Shown: positions 10,463 to 21,487, counted from the stretch's first letter. The stretch: 64,000 nt of DNA from Tupaia tana (GCA_026018925.1 JAKSZU010000016.1:81292059-81356058), one strand, 5' to 3'. Notes: generated by a model not told the origin, from the sequence alone. Made by a program: numbers and translations.

Positions 10463-11339
10463 CCTCTCTCCCCCCGTCATTCTCTATCCCCCCTGCCTCT
10501 CTGCCTTGGCCTCACTCATGAAAATGAAAACAAACAGGTGGGCGTGTTAAAGGTCGTTTCTAAGGAGTGAAATGCTGAGTGGAGAAAGACAGGGATGGAG
10601 GATATTTTTGTAACAAGAGAAAACAAAGTACAGGGCAGTTCTACACATTTCATATCTAATGCATATCAAATATGTAACAGTGTATGAAGAAAACACCTTC
10701 TATAATGACATAGTCTAACTACTTAATAATGTACTGCATGCTATCATTACATATATTTACACTTGTGTATATGTAGACATTTATTATTTTCTCTTTAAAT
10801 TTTACAAGTTTTTCTGACTTTTTAAAGTTCCCTGGTAAGAGCAAATGCCCCTGGGAGGATAAAAACCTGTGTTGTCATTAATACCGAAAAGTGGTCTTCT
10901 TCAAGAGGAGCCAAGGAGAAAGCAGAGACTGGCAGAAGTCACAGACACAAGAAGGCGGCGGCGAATTCCACGCTGCAGGGCTCCCGAGGCTTTTCAGTTA
11001 AGGCTGGTCCTGGATTGGGGCTGACCTTACCTTTGTTTATAACCAGAGACCTAGAAATAGGTCCCGATTCAAATACCTCCCCTATCTTAGGGCTTGGCAC
11101 CAGAGGGTGAGGAGCCATTCCCACTTGAGGGCTGCGGAGGCCTTTTTGATGGAAGAGAAGAATTTGTAGACCCCGTGAGGAACAGGAGGGGCACCCAGGC
11201 AAGCCACCCTGTGAGTTGATAGCACCACGCTGCCAGGTGGCTGTCTCTTCAGTGGCTTCTGAAAGGCCACCACCTCAGCCTTTGAGACCCTGGCAGACTG
11301 CAGGAATAGCCCCTGAGGCCATCTGCCTTTGTAGTTTCC
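10463..11339. other. unique DNA, AT-rich then mixed
   Basis: 10560-10830 is AT-rich and may be an unrecognised old repeat. 10930-11280 is single copy. No gene signal. Confidence 0.4.
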
Positions 11340-11792
11340 CTCACTGAGAGACGGAGTCTATTTCTCCAGCACTTGATAAAAGTCAAGTGACTATCTTTGG
11401 TCAATGGGATGTCAACAGACATGATGTTTCTAAAGGCTTAAAAAGAGTTTATGTGATTGGGCCCTGCCATCACCATGAGAAGGACATGCCTAGGCTAGCT
11501 CACTGGTTCCAGAACAGCTGGGGAGACTGGTACAATCTCTCAAATGAACCACCAGCCAAGCCCCATCTATTGGATCATTGGAAAAATCATGACATGCTTT
11601 TCTATGCAAAAATGTGTCATGACTTTTCCAGTGACCCAACAGGTTCTCTCACCCCCATCTGATCTTCAGACACATAAACAAGCTAGCCATGATCAGCTGG
11701 CCCTCAGCTGATAACACAGTTCAGGAGAACAAAATAACTATTAAGTTTTACAGTCATTTGTTACACAGCAATTCTGTAGCATTTGCTGACAG
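11340..11792 (+). mobile_element. MaLR-type LTR relic
   Basis: GGTCAATGGGATGTCAACAG, CCATCACCATGAGAAGGACA and the end TTGTTACACAGCAATTCTG follow the layout of MLT1-type solo LTRs of the ERVL-MaLR class. It shares the ATCACCATGAGAA block with the relic at 57175-57510. No internal retroviral region is attached. Confidence 0.7.
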
Positions 11793-12018
11793 ATACAAAG
11801 TCCAACGGGTATAAAATGTATGACAACAATCTGGTGAAGAATAAAGTTTTGCTCATCATTTGCAAGCCTACCTGGGCTTGGCCATTCCAAACCAACAGAT
11901 TAAATAACAAATGTCTAAGTCCCACTCCAGGCCCACCCCCTCTAGAGGAATGCACACAGGTTAATGAGCATAAATACCTGACTGCAATGCATGGGTTTAC
12001 CTCCTTGTCCTTCTACTT

Positions 12019-12045
12019 AGTCGTAGCTAAGCAATGGCTACGACT
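12019..12045. repeat. small inverted repeat
   Basis: AGTCGTAGC at 12019-12027 and GCTACGACT at 12037-12045 form a 9-bp perfect stem with a 9-nt loop. Confidence 0.6.
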
Positions 12046-12348
12046 GATATTTATGCTCGCCCCACCCAATTTGTATGTTGAAATTCTGACCCCCAAGTTG
12101 ACAGTATTTGAAAGCTGGGCCTTTCAGAGGTGACTAGGTCATGAGGATGGCACCTTCATGAACGAGATCAATGCCCTAAAAAAGGAGGCCCCAGGAAGCT
12201 CTTCTACCGTGTGAGGACACATCAAGAAAGCACCATCTAGGAACCAGAAGACAGGCCCTCACCGGGCACCAAAGCTACCTTAATCTGGGACTTCGGCATC
12301 CAGAACTGTGAGAGATGCAGAGTTTTGTTATAGCCGCCCACATGGACA
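12040..12348 (+). mobile_element. MaLR-type LTR relic (MST/MLT1-like)
   Basis: TTTGTATGTTGAAATTCTGA, GGTGACTAGGTCATGAGGAT, GTGAGGACACATCAAGAAAG and CAGAACTGTGAGAGATGCAG occur in the order seen in MST/MLT1 LTRs. A solo LTR relic without internal genes. Confidence 0.85.
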
Positions 12349-12361
12349 AGGCAGCACCCCT

Positions 12362-12485
12362 GGCCAAGTCAGGGATCCTTTGTGAACCTCGGTTTCCGTT
12401 TACAAGTGGAAGTAATCACGGAGCCTACTCCAGAGGTTTATGAGAATAAAATAATTATGTAAAACTTTTCGCATACTGCCAGGCT
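12362..12485 (+). mobile_element. MIR relic
   Basis: GGCCAAGTCAGGGATCC, GAACCTCGGTTTCCGTTTAC, GTTTATGAGAATAAAATAA and ATACTGCCAGG align in order with MIR. Confidence 0.65.
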
Positions 12486-13933
12486 AAATTTCAGCTGCCG
12501 TTTATATTAAACAACATTGATGAGGTAGCTTAGGCAAAGATGGATTCATCAGAGATGTTCAGAAGCACCCCTGGAAGCAAACGGCAGGGGGAGCGGTTGG
12601 GGTACACGGGAGCTGATTCAGGGCCTGGCGAACCCGGAGTCAAGGCAGTGTGTTCCCACATCTCCACGTGGGATTCCCAGCTCCACCTGGATTCCCGGAT
12701 GTGAAGATCTGTTGGCCAGTTAGAATCAGGTGGCCACTCCTAGGCCAGTCAGCCGTCCCCAGAAGGTGGACTTCAGTGACTCACTGGAGGCTCAGCAGGG
12801 TCCTGGAACCAGCAAGGGCTGGACTAGATCTGGGCAGACCTGGGGCTCAGTGGGCCTCAAAAATGTGTTTTTCTAGACGCAGCTCTGCACCTGTGCATGG
12901 GACATCAGCAACTCTCCGCCACGGAAACCGAGTTTCCCCTGAAGGCGATGGGCCGTGATAACGAAAGAGAGACTGGGCGGCTTGGACGACGGCAGTGGGA
13001 GCCCAGGATCACGGTGCTGGCAGGCTAGGTTCCTTCTGAAGTCGGAGCTTCTCTTTGGCTTGCCCACACCCTCCTTTTGTGTGTTTGCACCGCGTCCCCA
13101 GGGTCTCTGTGTCCAGACCTCCTCTTCTTAAAAACACCCCAATTAGGCTGGATGAGGGCTTCCCTGGGGCCTCAGTTTAACTGAGCCACACTTTCCGAGC
13201 ACCATGTCCAAATACAGTCACGTCCAGGGTCCCGGAGCTGAGGGCTTCCACAGGTGACTTTGGAGGGGGCTCCATTAGCTGACAGATCACACGGCCCCTG
13301 GTGCTCGGGCTCCTAAACAAGGAGCCTCCTGTGGTTTAGGCTCTCGAATCCCTGGCAGGGCCTTCTCTCCTGAAATCCCCAACACCCTCAGGGTTCTCCC
13401 TATCCTTAGAAGCACTCAGAGGAACAAGATGCGAACCTGGGAAGGATAAAGCCATTGCCACGTCTACTCCCAAGCACCTCCCAGCCACTTAGGAAGAACC
13501 AGGCGGCTTCGGAAGAGGCGTTCCACCGCGAATGAGGCTACGGTGGCATTATGAGGGTGAGAAGAGGAGAATTAGCTTTTTGGATTTTATTTTCATTTGG
13601 TCTTAATGAGGTAAGAGACTCTCATTCTGCAAAGTAGGGCAGCTCGCTGCTGAGGCCAGGGATTCGGGTAGGGGTGCTGCTCGATTCTGTTCCCAAAATT
13701 AGGAAGCTGCGGCCCTCGGCATGGAGTGGGGGTGGGGTGCTCGCCCGCCAGACTCCCAGGGTCCTATTGCAGGCGTTTCTCTCCGAGGGCTAAAATTAAG
13801 CGAGCAGCTGCAAGTTAGCGGTTGCACGTCTCAAAGCCAGGCCATGTCAGGACTTGAATTAAAGCATTGACTGTGCTTTCAATTGGACCCAGCGAGACGA
13901 CTGAGACTGAGCGTGCAGCCGATTTTAAACTTG
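12486..13933. other. unique DNA with possible conserved non-coding segments
   Basis: Single-copy DNA. Two AT-richer stretches with homeodomain-like TAAT motifs (about 13560-13640 and 13785-13885, the latter holding AAAATTAAGCGAGCAGCTGC) stand out from GC-rich surroundings. No gene is recognised. Confidence 0.35.
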
Positions 13934-14085
13934 GGTCCCAGAGGCAGTGGCCCTCAAACTTTGGGGTGCTTCAGAATCCCCTGAGAAACATTTGGGACCT
14001 ACAGATTCCTAGGCTTCACCCTCAGGGGTGCAGGTTCTGCAAAGGAGGGCAGTGCAGGGACCCGGGACAAAGTCCAATTTGGCAG
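13934..14085 (+). mobile_element. MER5A-type (hAT-Charlie) relic
   Basis: GGCCCTCAAACTTTGGGGTG followed by CTTCAGAATCCCCTGAGAAA and CCTAGGCTTCACCCTCAGGG follows the MER5A consensus order. A small non-autonomous DNA transposon without coding capacity. Confidence 0.7.
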
Positions 14086-14179
14086 AGGGGGGCAGAGTCT
14101 TGCCCATTTCTCAAGTCCTCGCAGTATTTGATAACAGGGTCCCTCACCCAGACTTCTGGGCTCTTTGGATGCACATTTT

Positions 14180-14397
14180 TAAAATGTATTTATTTCCTTC
14201 TTCCATGAGCAAGAGTCAGAGAGAGAGAGGCAGACACCCCCAACAGGGTCCTGATGCAAGTCACGCCAGCCTGAGCCAGTCCCGGGCCTCAGGCACACAA
14301 GTGCCAGTGTATGCAGGGATCTGCAGACACGAACCCGGACCCGGACCACAGGGTCAGCTCGCAGCACATCGCTGCACCACAGTCCAGCCCCTGATGA
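14180..14397 (-). mobile_element. SINE type D
   Basis: Reverse copy beginning with the TTTATTTCCTTCTTCCATGA tail, then CACCCCCAACAGGGTCCTGA and a tRNA-like head near 14345-14395 (ACATCGCTGCACCACAGTCC). Confidence 0.7.
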
Positions 14398-14709
14398 AAC
14401 TGTATTGCATGACCACCGAGAACTGCCATTCCACTGTTTCTAAGCAAGTCACAGGTCACCTCCTGGGTCAAGACTCCCAACCCCAGCCCTGCTCTACTCT
14501 GACTTCACACGCACTCCCCTCCGTCACACTGCCTGCCCATGTCCCTGAACCAGACGTCTGCCATCCAGGGCAGAGGCACGAGCTCTGCTCACAGACGTAG
14601 CGTCCCAGTCCCAGCATGGTGTCTGGCACACAGCCCTGGCCCAACACTGGCTAAACCAAGGGACCGATGGTCTCGAGTCCATACCGAGCTCTCAGCTGAG
14701 ATGTGCTCT
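14398..14709. other. unique DNA
   Basis: Nothing recognised between two type D SINEs. Confidence 0.35.
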
Positions 14710-14936
14710 TTAAGCTTATTTATTCGTTTCCTCCATGAGAAGGACAGAGAGAGAGCGGCGCTCCCGACAGGATGGGTGGGCCGGATCACAACTGCACGCA
14801 CACACACGTGCACACACACCCGCCAGTGCACAGGTCAGGGGGCCCCGAGGCATAAGCCAGGCCCTTCCCACGTGGTCCAGCTGGGTTACCATGCACCACC
14901 ACCTGGCCGCTCTGCTGAGACGAGACGGCACGCTGA
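14710..14936 (-). mobile_element. SINE type D
   Basis: Same orientation as the copy 300 bp upstream: TATTTATTCGTTTCCTCCAT, CGGCGCTCCCGACAGGATGG, a CA-rich expansion (14790-14825) and the head end CACCACCTGGCCGCTCTGC. Confidence 0.7.
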
Positions 14937-15504
14937 CCATTCAGACATCCGACACTGAAACGGAGAAGCAGAACGTGCCCACTGGGCAGGCCGCTTCCTG
15001 ACCCCGTCCCCCCCGTCAGCCCCTCATCTCCAGACATCACCATCTTCAAGGCTCCAGTCTTTGAATTAACAGAGGCTGTTTAAAATGTCTGTCTTTTTAC
15101 CGAAAACAGATAACCTCTGCTAAATAAAGATGCCTACAGACCTCGGATGAGTCAGAGCCCTCTGAACTCTAGCCGGGGAGCGTGAGGAAAGTCTGCTGCC
15201 CGTGTCCAGTGCTACGCAGTTCAGAAGGCACCGAGGGCCCGCCACTGCGGGTGAAGGAATGCACGTTCTCGCGAAGTTCCTGTGATCTCTCTCCACCCTC
15301 ACGTCTACGAATGGGCTCTAGTGGTGGACAGGGGCTTAGACATGTCTTATTTTTTGCTGATAAGACCTTGGTATAACTCTTTCTGAGTCTGTTTGGTGGA
15401 GAGAATTACCTGACGCCGATACATATGCCAAGATTACTAAGTATGAGACTGCCCATATTCCATCTGAGTTTATGTTATCCCTGGACCCTGCAGGTCCAAC
15501 CACA
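14937..15504. other. unique DNA
   Basis: No repeat or gene recognised. Confidence 0.4.
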
Positions 15505-15602
15505 GGAGGAAGGTGAGTTTTAATCCACTAGATCCAGGACTCAAACTGTAGTCAGCCATGTGGGAGTCTGATGACATAACCACTACGCCATCTGCTGGCC
15601 CC
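15505..15602 (-). mobile_element. SINE head fragment
   Basis: Reverse head only (CCAGGACTCAAACTG, GTCAGCCATGTGGGAGTC, CGCCATCTGCTGGCCCC). It abuts the 5' side of the mariner relic. Confidence 0.7.
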
Positions 15603-15711
15603 ACTTGCTGTTTATTTTATATATATTTTTAGACTATGGAAATTATGTTAGAACAAAAGCAAATTCAAGTAGTTTTCTTGAGTTCAAAATGTGTTGTGGA
15701 AAAAAAAAAAT

Positions 15712-15973
15712 GGGAACCAGCAGTTAGCGTAATGGCTATGTCGCTGGACTCCCACATAGTCGACCGCGGTTCGCGTCCCGGACCCGGTGGCTTAAAATTC
15801 ACGTCGGGCGCATGTGCGTGCGTGCCCAAGATCCCGAGAGGAGAATGGAGGAGAAGGGATAGCAGCGTGACCATCCCCCCTGGGGGGTGATTTCTCGCTT
15901 TCTGTCTCTATGTCTCTCTCTGTCTGTCTGGCGAGCGCACACGCCCTATAGCAAAAATCTCTCAAAAAAAAAA
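15712..15973 (+). mobile_element. SINE type A, young, inside mariner
   Basis: Intact body with CpG-rich B box GGTTCGCGTCC. TSD AAAATGTGTTGTG at 15686-15698 and 15974-15986. An extra A-rich stretch (15701-15710) lies between the 5' TSD and the head. Confidence 0.95.
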
Positions 15974-16700
15974 AAAATGTGTTGTGAAGACAACTCACTA
16001 CACTGACAGCACAGTGGCCTGGGGATGGCTAACAGAGGTACTGAGCAGTGAGGATGCAAGAAGCTTTGCAAAGGAGACAAGAGCCTTGGAGGTGATCGTG
16101 GTGGCAGGCCACCAGAAGTTGAAAATGACCAACTAAGAGCAATAATGGAGGCTGATCCTCTTACAACTCCGGGAGAAGTTGCCGAAGAACTCAGCATCAC
16201 CATTCTATGGTCACCCGCATCGGAAGCACATTGGAAAGATGAAAAAGCTCCATTGGTGGGTGCCTCAGGAGCTAACCAAAAAAATTTTTTAATTGTCATT
16301 TTGAAGTGTTGCCTTCTTATATTCTACACAAAAATGATGAATCGTTTCTTGACTGGACGGTGACGTGACAAAAAGTGGATTTTATACAGTAACTGGTAAT
16401 GATCAGCTTGTTGTTGGACCAAAAAGAAGCCCCAAAGTACTTCCCAAAGCCAAACTTGCACCCCCAAAAAAGGTTATGGTCACTGTTGGGTGGGGTCTGA
16501 TGCACTCCAGCTTTCTGAATCCCAGCGAAACCACTGCATATGAGAAGGGTACTGAGCCAATCTATGAGGTGCACCAAAATCCGCAACGCCTGCAGCCAGC
16601 AGTGGTCGACAGAGAGGGCCTACCTCTCCACAATGCCCAGCCTCACGTCAACACCAGCACTTCGGAAGCTGAATGAACTGGGCTGCAAAGTTTGCCTCGC

Positions 16701-16968
16701 CCGCCATATTCACCTGCCCTCACCAGCCACGTTCACCGGCCCCACACCCGCCACATTCACCGGCCCCACACCTGCCACGTTCACCTGCCCCCGCCCGCCA
16801 CGTTCACCTGCCCCCACCCGCCATGTTCACCTGCCCCCGCCCGCCACGTTCACCTGCCCCCACCCGCCACGTTCACCGCCACGTTCACCTGCCCCCGCCC
16901 GCCACGTTCACCTGCCCCCGCCCGCCACGTTCACCTGCCCCCACCCGCCATGTTCACCTGCCCTCACC
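16701..16968 (+). repeat. 23-bp minisatellite born from the mariner PPYSPDL codons
   Basis: Twelve TTCAC anchors occur at 16709, 16732, 16756, 16780, 16803, 16826, 16849, 16872, 16884, 16907, 16930 and 16953. Spacing is 23 or 24 bp except one 12-bp partial unit. The unit is a CG-rich CCCGCCACGTTCACCTGCC form of the codons that encode PPYSP in the transposase. The first and last units both keep the CACCTGCCCTCACCA edge expected of the single ancestral copy. Confidence 0.95.
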
Positions 16969-17234
16969 AACCAACTACCACTTTCAAGCATCTCGACCGC
17001 CGTCTGCAGAGAAAGTGCTTCCACCCCAGCAGGATGCAGAAGATGCTTTCCAAGGGTTCGCAGGATCCCAAAGCACAAATTTTTATGCTACAAGAATAAA
17101 CAAACTTATTTCTTGTTGCGTTGATCATAATGGTTCCTATTTTGATTAACAAAGATATGCTTGAGCCTAGTTATAATGATTTAAAAGTCACGGTCTGAAA
17201 CTACCATTGCTTTTGCAAGGACCTGCTAGATACA

Positions 17235-17960
17235 ACGTGACACAGCACTCAGCTCCCAAGTATTTATCCTAAAGAAATCAGAGCGTGTGTCTATACAGAA
17301 GCCTGAGTGCGGATGTGTACAGCAGTTCTGTTTCCAGTTAGCAGTAACTACAGACACACCCAAACATCCAGGGGTGACTAGACAAGCAGACTGCGCAGCC
17401 ACACCATGGAAGGCTTCTCTCAGCCAAGAGGGACGAGGTAAGTCATGTGACCGCCCGTATGCACCTCCGGGGCATCATGCTGAGGGAAGTGGCTAGTCTG
17501 AAGAGGTGGCATCCTAGAAGGCTTTACTCATATGGCATTCTTGAAAAGACAAAGCTACAGGAACAGTAATGGGGCCAGCAGGTGGCATGGTGGTTAAGGG
17601 CGCTGGACTCCCACATGACCGACCATGGTTTGAGCCCCAGACCTGGTGGCTTGCTTTCTCACTTTCTCTCTCTCTTTCTCTGTTTCTCTCTGAGCAAATT
17701 AAAATAGATAGATAGATAGATAAAGTTAAAAAAAAAAAAAGAAAGTAAATGGGAGAGTTGGGGTGGTGGCCACAGAGGGCTCTCGCAGGGAGCTCCACGG
17801 GCCCTGGTGCTGTCTGTGCCCCGGCTGTGGAAGTGGATGCACAAATCTGTGCGTGTGTTGACATTCACAGAACTACCCCGAAAATGTCCTCTCGCTGCAT
17901 GTTAATGTTAAATGAAATTACGAATGCACGTGGTGGCGATTTTACCAGCTGGACTAAATT
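17235..17960 (+). mobile_element. L1 ORF2-end and 3' UTR relic, SINE-split
   Basis: AAGTATTTATCCTAAAGAAA, CACACCCAAACATCCAGGGG and CATCATGCTGAGGGAAGTGG align with the ORF2 end of L1ME-type elements. The 3' part resumes after the SINE at 17571-17740. Confidence 0.65.
17571..17740 (+). mobile_element. SINE type B
   Basis: GGGGCCAGCAGGTGGCATGG head, CT-rich middle, AAATTAAAATAGATAGA tail with a (GATA)n expansion and an A run. Short-body architecture without the long type A body. Confidence 0.85.
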
Positions 17961-18413
17961 CCATTTTCACGCTGCAGTGCAGGAAGGGGAGCTTGTCCAG
18001 TAAAAGCAAGTGCAGATGCAACAAATCAAGCGAGTCTCGTGTCCACGCGTGGAGAAGTAGCAGGGGAGGGGAAGGGAGGAGAGGGAGGGAAGAGGACAGA
18101 GGGGAGAGTATGCAGGAGAAAGGGGAAAAGGTGTCGACCAGCACTCCTCCAGTTTCAGTGACGGAAGTCGCCTGCTCAGATGAAGGTTCTGACAGGGTCT
18201 AGGCAGGGCTGGGATGCTGGTGCTGCCAACGCTGCTGGCCAAGGCTTACCGTGAGGAGCCGGGTCCTGGCAGAGGGGCTGGCAGTCATTTAGCAGAGGGA
18301 CATGACAATAAAAGGGACGTGGGCATCTCATGGGGGACAGCATAAGTCCCACTGAGAAATCCACTAAGTGCTGGACACACATGACATGATGTGTCAGTAA
18401 TAATAATGCATTA
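17961..18413. other. unique DNA with a purine-rich tract
   Basis: 18058-18132 is a GGA/GGGA-rich strand-asymmetric tract. The remainder is single copy. Confidence 0.45.
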
Positions 18414-18414
18414 T

Positions 18415-18681
18415 GGGGGCAGCAGGTGGTGTAGGGGTTAAGGTGCCGGACTCCCATATGGCCAACCGCGGTTCAAGTCCCAGACCTGACAGCTTTAAAA
18501 TCACATTGGTGGCATGTACATGCATGACCAAAGTCCCAACAGGAGAATGGAAGAGAGGGGACTGTGGCATGATCATCCTCCCTGGGAAGGGTGATTTCTC
18601 ACCTTCCCTCTCTGTCTCTGTCTCTCTCCCCAGTGAGAACATGCATCCTATAGCAAATAAATAAATAAATAAATAAATAAA
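18415..18681 (+). mobile_element. SINE type A
   Basis: Complete copy, B box GGTTCAAGTCC, ending CCTATAGC followed by (AAAT)n at 18653-18681. Confidence 0.85.
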
Positions 18682-19384
18682 ATAACTCAGTATTACCAGC
18701 ACTGGAAAACTTGGTGCCTACTCAGGGGTTTGGATACACCCAGCCCCAGCACAAATCCACGGTCCCTGTCATGGCCGCACCAGCCGCACATTATCCCCAG
18801 TCTACACCACAGAGCCCGGACGAGGGACAGATTTCCCAGACCCACGGCAAGGCCAAAAAAGAACACTTTTTGTTGAAGATCATTCAGAAAGTGTGCTGGC
18901 TTTTGGAGCCCAGCTTGGCTTATTAACATACAAATAAGCGAGCTGTAGTTCTCAGGCTTCTAGCACATCCATGCTAATGAAGCCGTTGCTTTAAAAGTCC
19001 ATCTCCTCTGAAATGTCTAATTAATCTGATGCTCGGAAGGTGCACAGAACAATGCGTCTGCCTGCGCCTGGGCGCCTGGCGGGGCAGAGAGAATGAGGCT
19101 AGGCTGAGACTGCCGGGGCAAGGCTACGGGACGCGAGGAAGGCGCAGAGGCAAGGGTCGTTGCAGCGGTTTTTAGCAAACTGCAGGCCGTGATCCATCCA
19201 TGGGTCCTGAAATAAATGTGTGGGGCCATGGCCAGCAACTATTCTTTGATCAAATGGAAGAAAACAGGAGGCGGAGGAGGAAGGAAGGGAAGAGCGTGCC
19301 TACAGCAGGGAAGTACCGAGGGGAGGGCACGCACTACGTACTCCTATGTGTGGCGCAGTTGTATGGCACCACACGTGATAGCAC
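18682..19384. other. unique DNA with candidate conserved non-coding segment
   Basis: About 18880-19045 is AT-rich and free of repeats with several TAAT/ATTA motifs (GGCTTATTAACATACAAATA, TGTCTAATTAATCTGATG). No exon is seen. Confidence 0.35.
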
Positions 19385-19590
19385 TTGCCACACATTTCAA
19401 GCATTTTGAGAACACTAAACCATTTGATCCTTATAAGACAGGTGTACCTACTGCATTTCAGGTGAAGAAACTGAGGCGCAGAAAGGAAGAACGACTTGCC
19501 CAAGGACATACATCGGGTGCGTGGGGCATCAAGTCTGCCTGACTTCAAAGTCCAGACCCCCATGCACAACTCTAGGTCCTAGGGACCTCA
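19385..19590 (-). mobile_element. MIR relic
   Basis: TTTGATCCTTATAAGACAGG, GGTGAAGAAACTGAGGCGC, CGACTTGCCCAAGGACATAC and AAGTCTGCCTGACTTCAAAG give a nearly full-length MIR in reverse. Confidence 0.85.
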
Positions 19591-20325
19591 GACTCTGAGG
19601 ACAAAATGACTCCTGTCCATGCCAGAATAATAACAGCTGGTGACAACTGCCACCTTGGGGGAGTGCGTGCTGCTCTGCTAAGGGTCTCTGCACTCACACT
19701 GAGCTGTCACGACCAGTGGGGGAGGGGAGGCACTATGGACCTCTCCATCTTCCGGCTTGTGCACTTGGACTCAGCTAAGCTTACCCCGCTGAGAAGTGAG
19801 AGGGTCGGGGAAGGTGTCCTGAGCACTGCAGGATCCCAGCTGATCCCTGAAGGATGAGAACGATTTGGAGGCTCAGGTGTCCCCCCGCACATAAGCTCCA
19901 AGAGAGCAGACAGGCCTGCGCGCGCGTCCTCCGCTCTGTGAGCCCTTCAAGCTGCTTGGAGACCCAGCCTTACTGGGGGCACTGCGGATGCCTCCCAAGA
20001 CAGGACCGATGCCACCAGGAGGCATTCACAGCCCCTCCGGGGGCACGTCTCAGGGCTCAGGCCTTAGGACTACCCCTCCCCAATCCCAGGTCCACGCACA
20101 TGCATAAGCGAATACACTTCTGCTGTCCCCAGCCCCTGGAGCACACAGTTAGGAATGAATTTGACAGAAAATTCAAAGAACTGCCCCAACCTTCTACCCT
20201 CTCGGACTGCTTCTACTGCTTCTGGTTTCTTTACTATTATTATTTTTTTTTCTCAGAAGCTCCCACAGATGGAGGGAACCCAAAAGGCTCTTTATTAAGA
20301 GACAAACAAAATCCAGAAAATAGAG
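19591..20325. other. unique DNA
   Basis: A possible L2 scrap near 19885-19950 (CATAAGCTCCAAGAGAGCAG). No gene is recognised. Confidence 0.4.
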
Positions 20326-20327
20326 CT

Positions 20328-20475
20328 TGAGCTCTAGAATCAGACACCCTGGCGTTCAGGTCCCATTCGTCCTCGGAGGCCTTAGGCCACGTGCTTTACC
20401 CCTGTGCTCCTCAGCATCTTCCCCTGTAAGACGGGGATATCTGGGACCCACTGCAGATGGCAGAGATGGAGGTGA
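20328..20475 (+). mobile_element. MIR relic
   Basis: TCTAGAATCAGACACCCTGG, GGCCACGTGCTTTACCCCTG and CTGTAAGACGGGGATATCTG follow the MIR plus-strand order. Confidence 0.75.
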
Positions 20476-20795
20476 GAGTGCAAAGTCCAAAGGGACGGGC
20501 CAGAGTGGCAGGAGGGGCCATTCTGTGGGGTGAGAGCCCCTGCTCTGCTCCACAGAGGCCACACTGGGTGAAATCAGGCCCAGACCCTCTTCCCCGACTC
20601 TGGTCACATGCAGAACCAACTCGTGTGCGTTCTCTCCTAAGGCTCAAGACCCAGGTTAACCTTCACCCCAAAGTACCATCAGTGGACCCAGGTAGAGAGG
20701 AGGGGCGCAGACAAGTCAGCCACCATTTCTGTAATCTGTTACACAAGAACAGACTACCCCAGTCACTGGTGGTTTAAATAAAACACATATGATCA
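20476..20795. other. unique DNA
   Basis: Nothing recognised. Confidence 0.4.
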
Positions 20796-21035
20796 ACGAC
20801 AGTAGGTGGTATGCTGATTAAGGTGCTGGATCCCACGTGGATAACTCCATAGGTTTGAGTCCCAGACACAGTGGCGTGAAAAATATGCTGGGCACATATG
20901 TGTGCGTGCCCAAAATCCTGAGAGGAGAATGGAGGAGAAGAGACTGTGGGTCATCCCCCAGGGAGTAAATTCTCACTTTACCCCACTCTCTCTCTCTCCC
21001 TATCTCTCTCTGATGAGCACACGCACCTTGGGGAA
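20796..21035 (+). mobile_element. SINE type A, diverged
   Basis: GACAGTAGGTGGTATGCTGATT head, AGGTTTGAGTCCCAG B-box region, body with GTGCGTGCCCAAAATCC, degraded 3' end CACCTTGGGGAAAAAAA. Confidence 0.8.
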
Positions 21036-21487
21036 AAAAATATCTGTTATTTCTCATGCTTTTAGCCAGTGTGCACCAACCCATGGCAATTGTGCTCCCC
21101 ACCTCCTAAGCCCCCAAGAACCCTTCTTCAAGTCCATCTGTTCCCTGGGAGCTGATGTGCAGTGACCTCCAAATCGTTCTCCTCCTTCCGGGGACGTCGC
21201 GCACCATCTGCTGACCCCTGCGGGAGGCGTTACTGGCGTCCCATTAGAGACACCATGGATCTGCTCGAGGCCCTACAATGCACAGGACAGCACCCGCAAC
21301 GACAGGGAGCCCAACCCCAATGGCACTAGGCCCAAGGTTGAGAAACTGGGCCCAACAAAAATGCACTCAGTCCCCAATGCCTGAACGAAAATAAATATGG
21401 TCTCTCTGAGACCAAGGAAGACTGAACCGGCAGCAGCAGCTAAACTGGAAGCATCTGACCTGAGACATACCGGTCTTCAGTAAATCG
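21036..21487. other. unique DNA
   Basis: No recognised element. A 113-bp segment that recurs downstream starts at its right edge. Confidence 0.4.

Larger units (their letters stand above)
15630..17218 (+). pseudogene. dead Hsmar1-like mariner transposon
   Basis: A mariner transposase made a DDD-type endonuclease that cut and pasted its own element. Conceptual translation here follows the Hsmar1/SETMAR mariner protein: start MEIMLEQKQIQVVFL, then the CKGDKSLE/ADPLTT helix-turn-helix region around 16060-16200, FPKAKLAPPKKVMVTVGW, LMHSSFLNPSETTAYEK, and after the array QQDAEDAF, NFYATRINKLIS and the C-terminal NGSYFD stop at about 17149. All three catalytic aspartates are lost. The CDEKW motif has a small deletion near 16362-16374, the HDNARPH motif reads HNAQPH near 16628, and PPYSPDL reads PPYSPAL near 16703. 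Several frameshifts are present. A type A SINE sits at codon about 22, and a 23-bp minisatellite sits over the third motif. A degenerate 3' terminal repeat (GTCTGAAACTACCATTGC) ends near 17215. The 5' terminal repeat is not visible. Confidence 0.9.

Noticed and set aside
16701-16968. CRISPR-like direct repeats
   Set aside because: Units are head-to-tail without unique spacers, and the genome is mammalian.
16540-17149. Pro/His/Cys-rich proteins in three frames
   Set aside because: Artefact of a 23-bp repeat inside a dead transposase, with the frame changing every unit.
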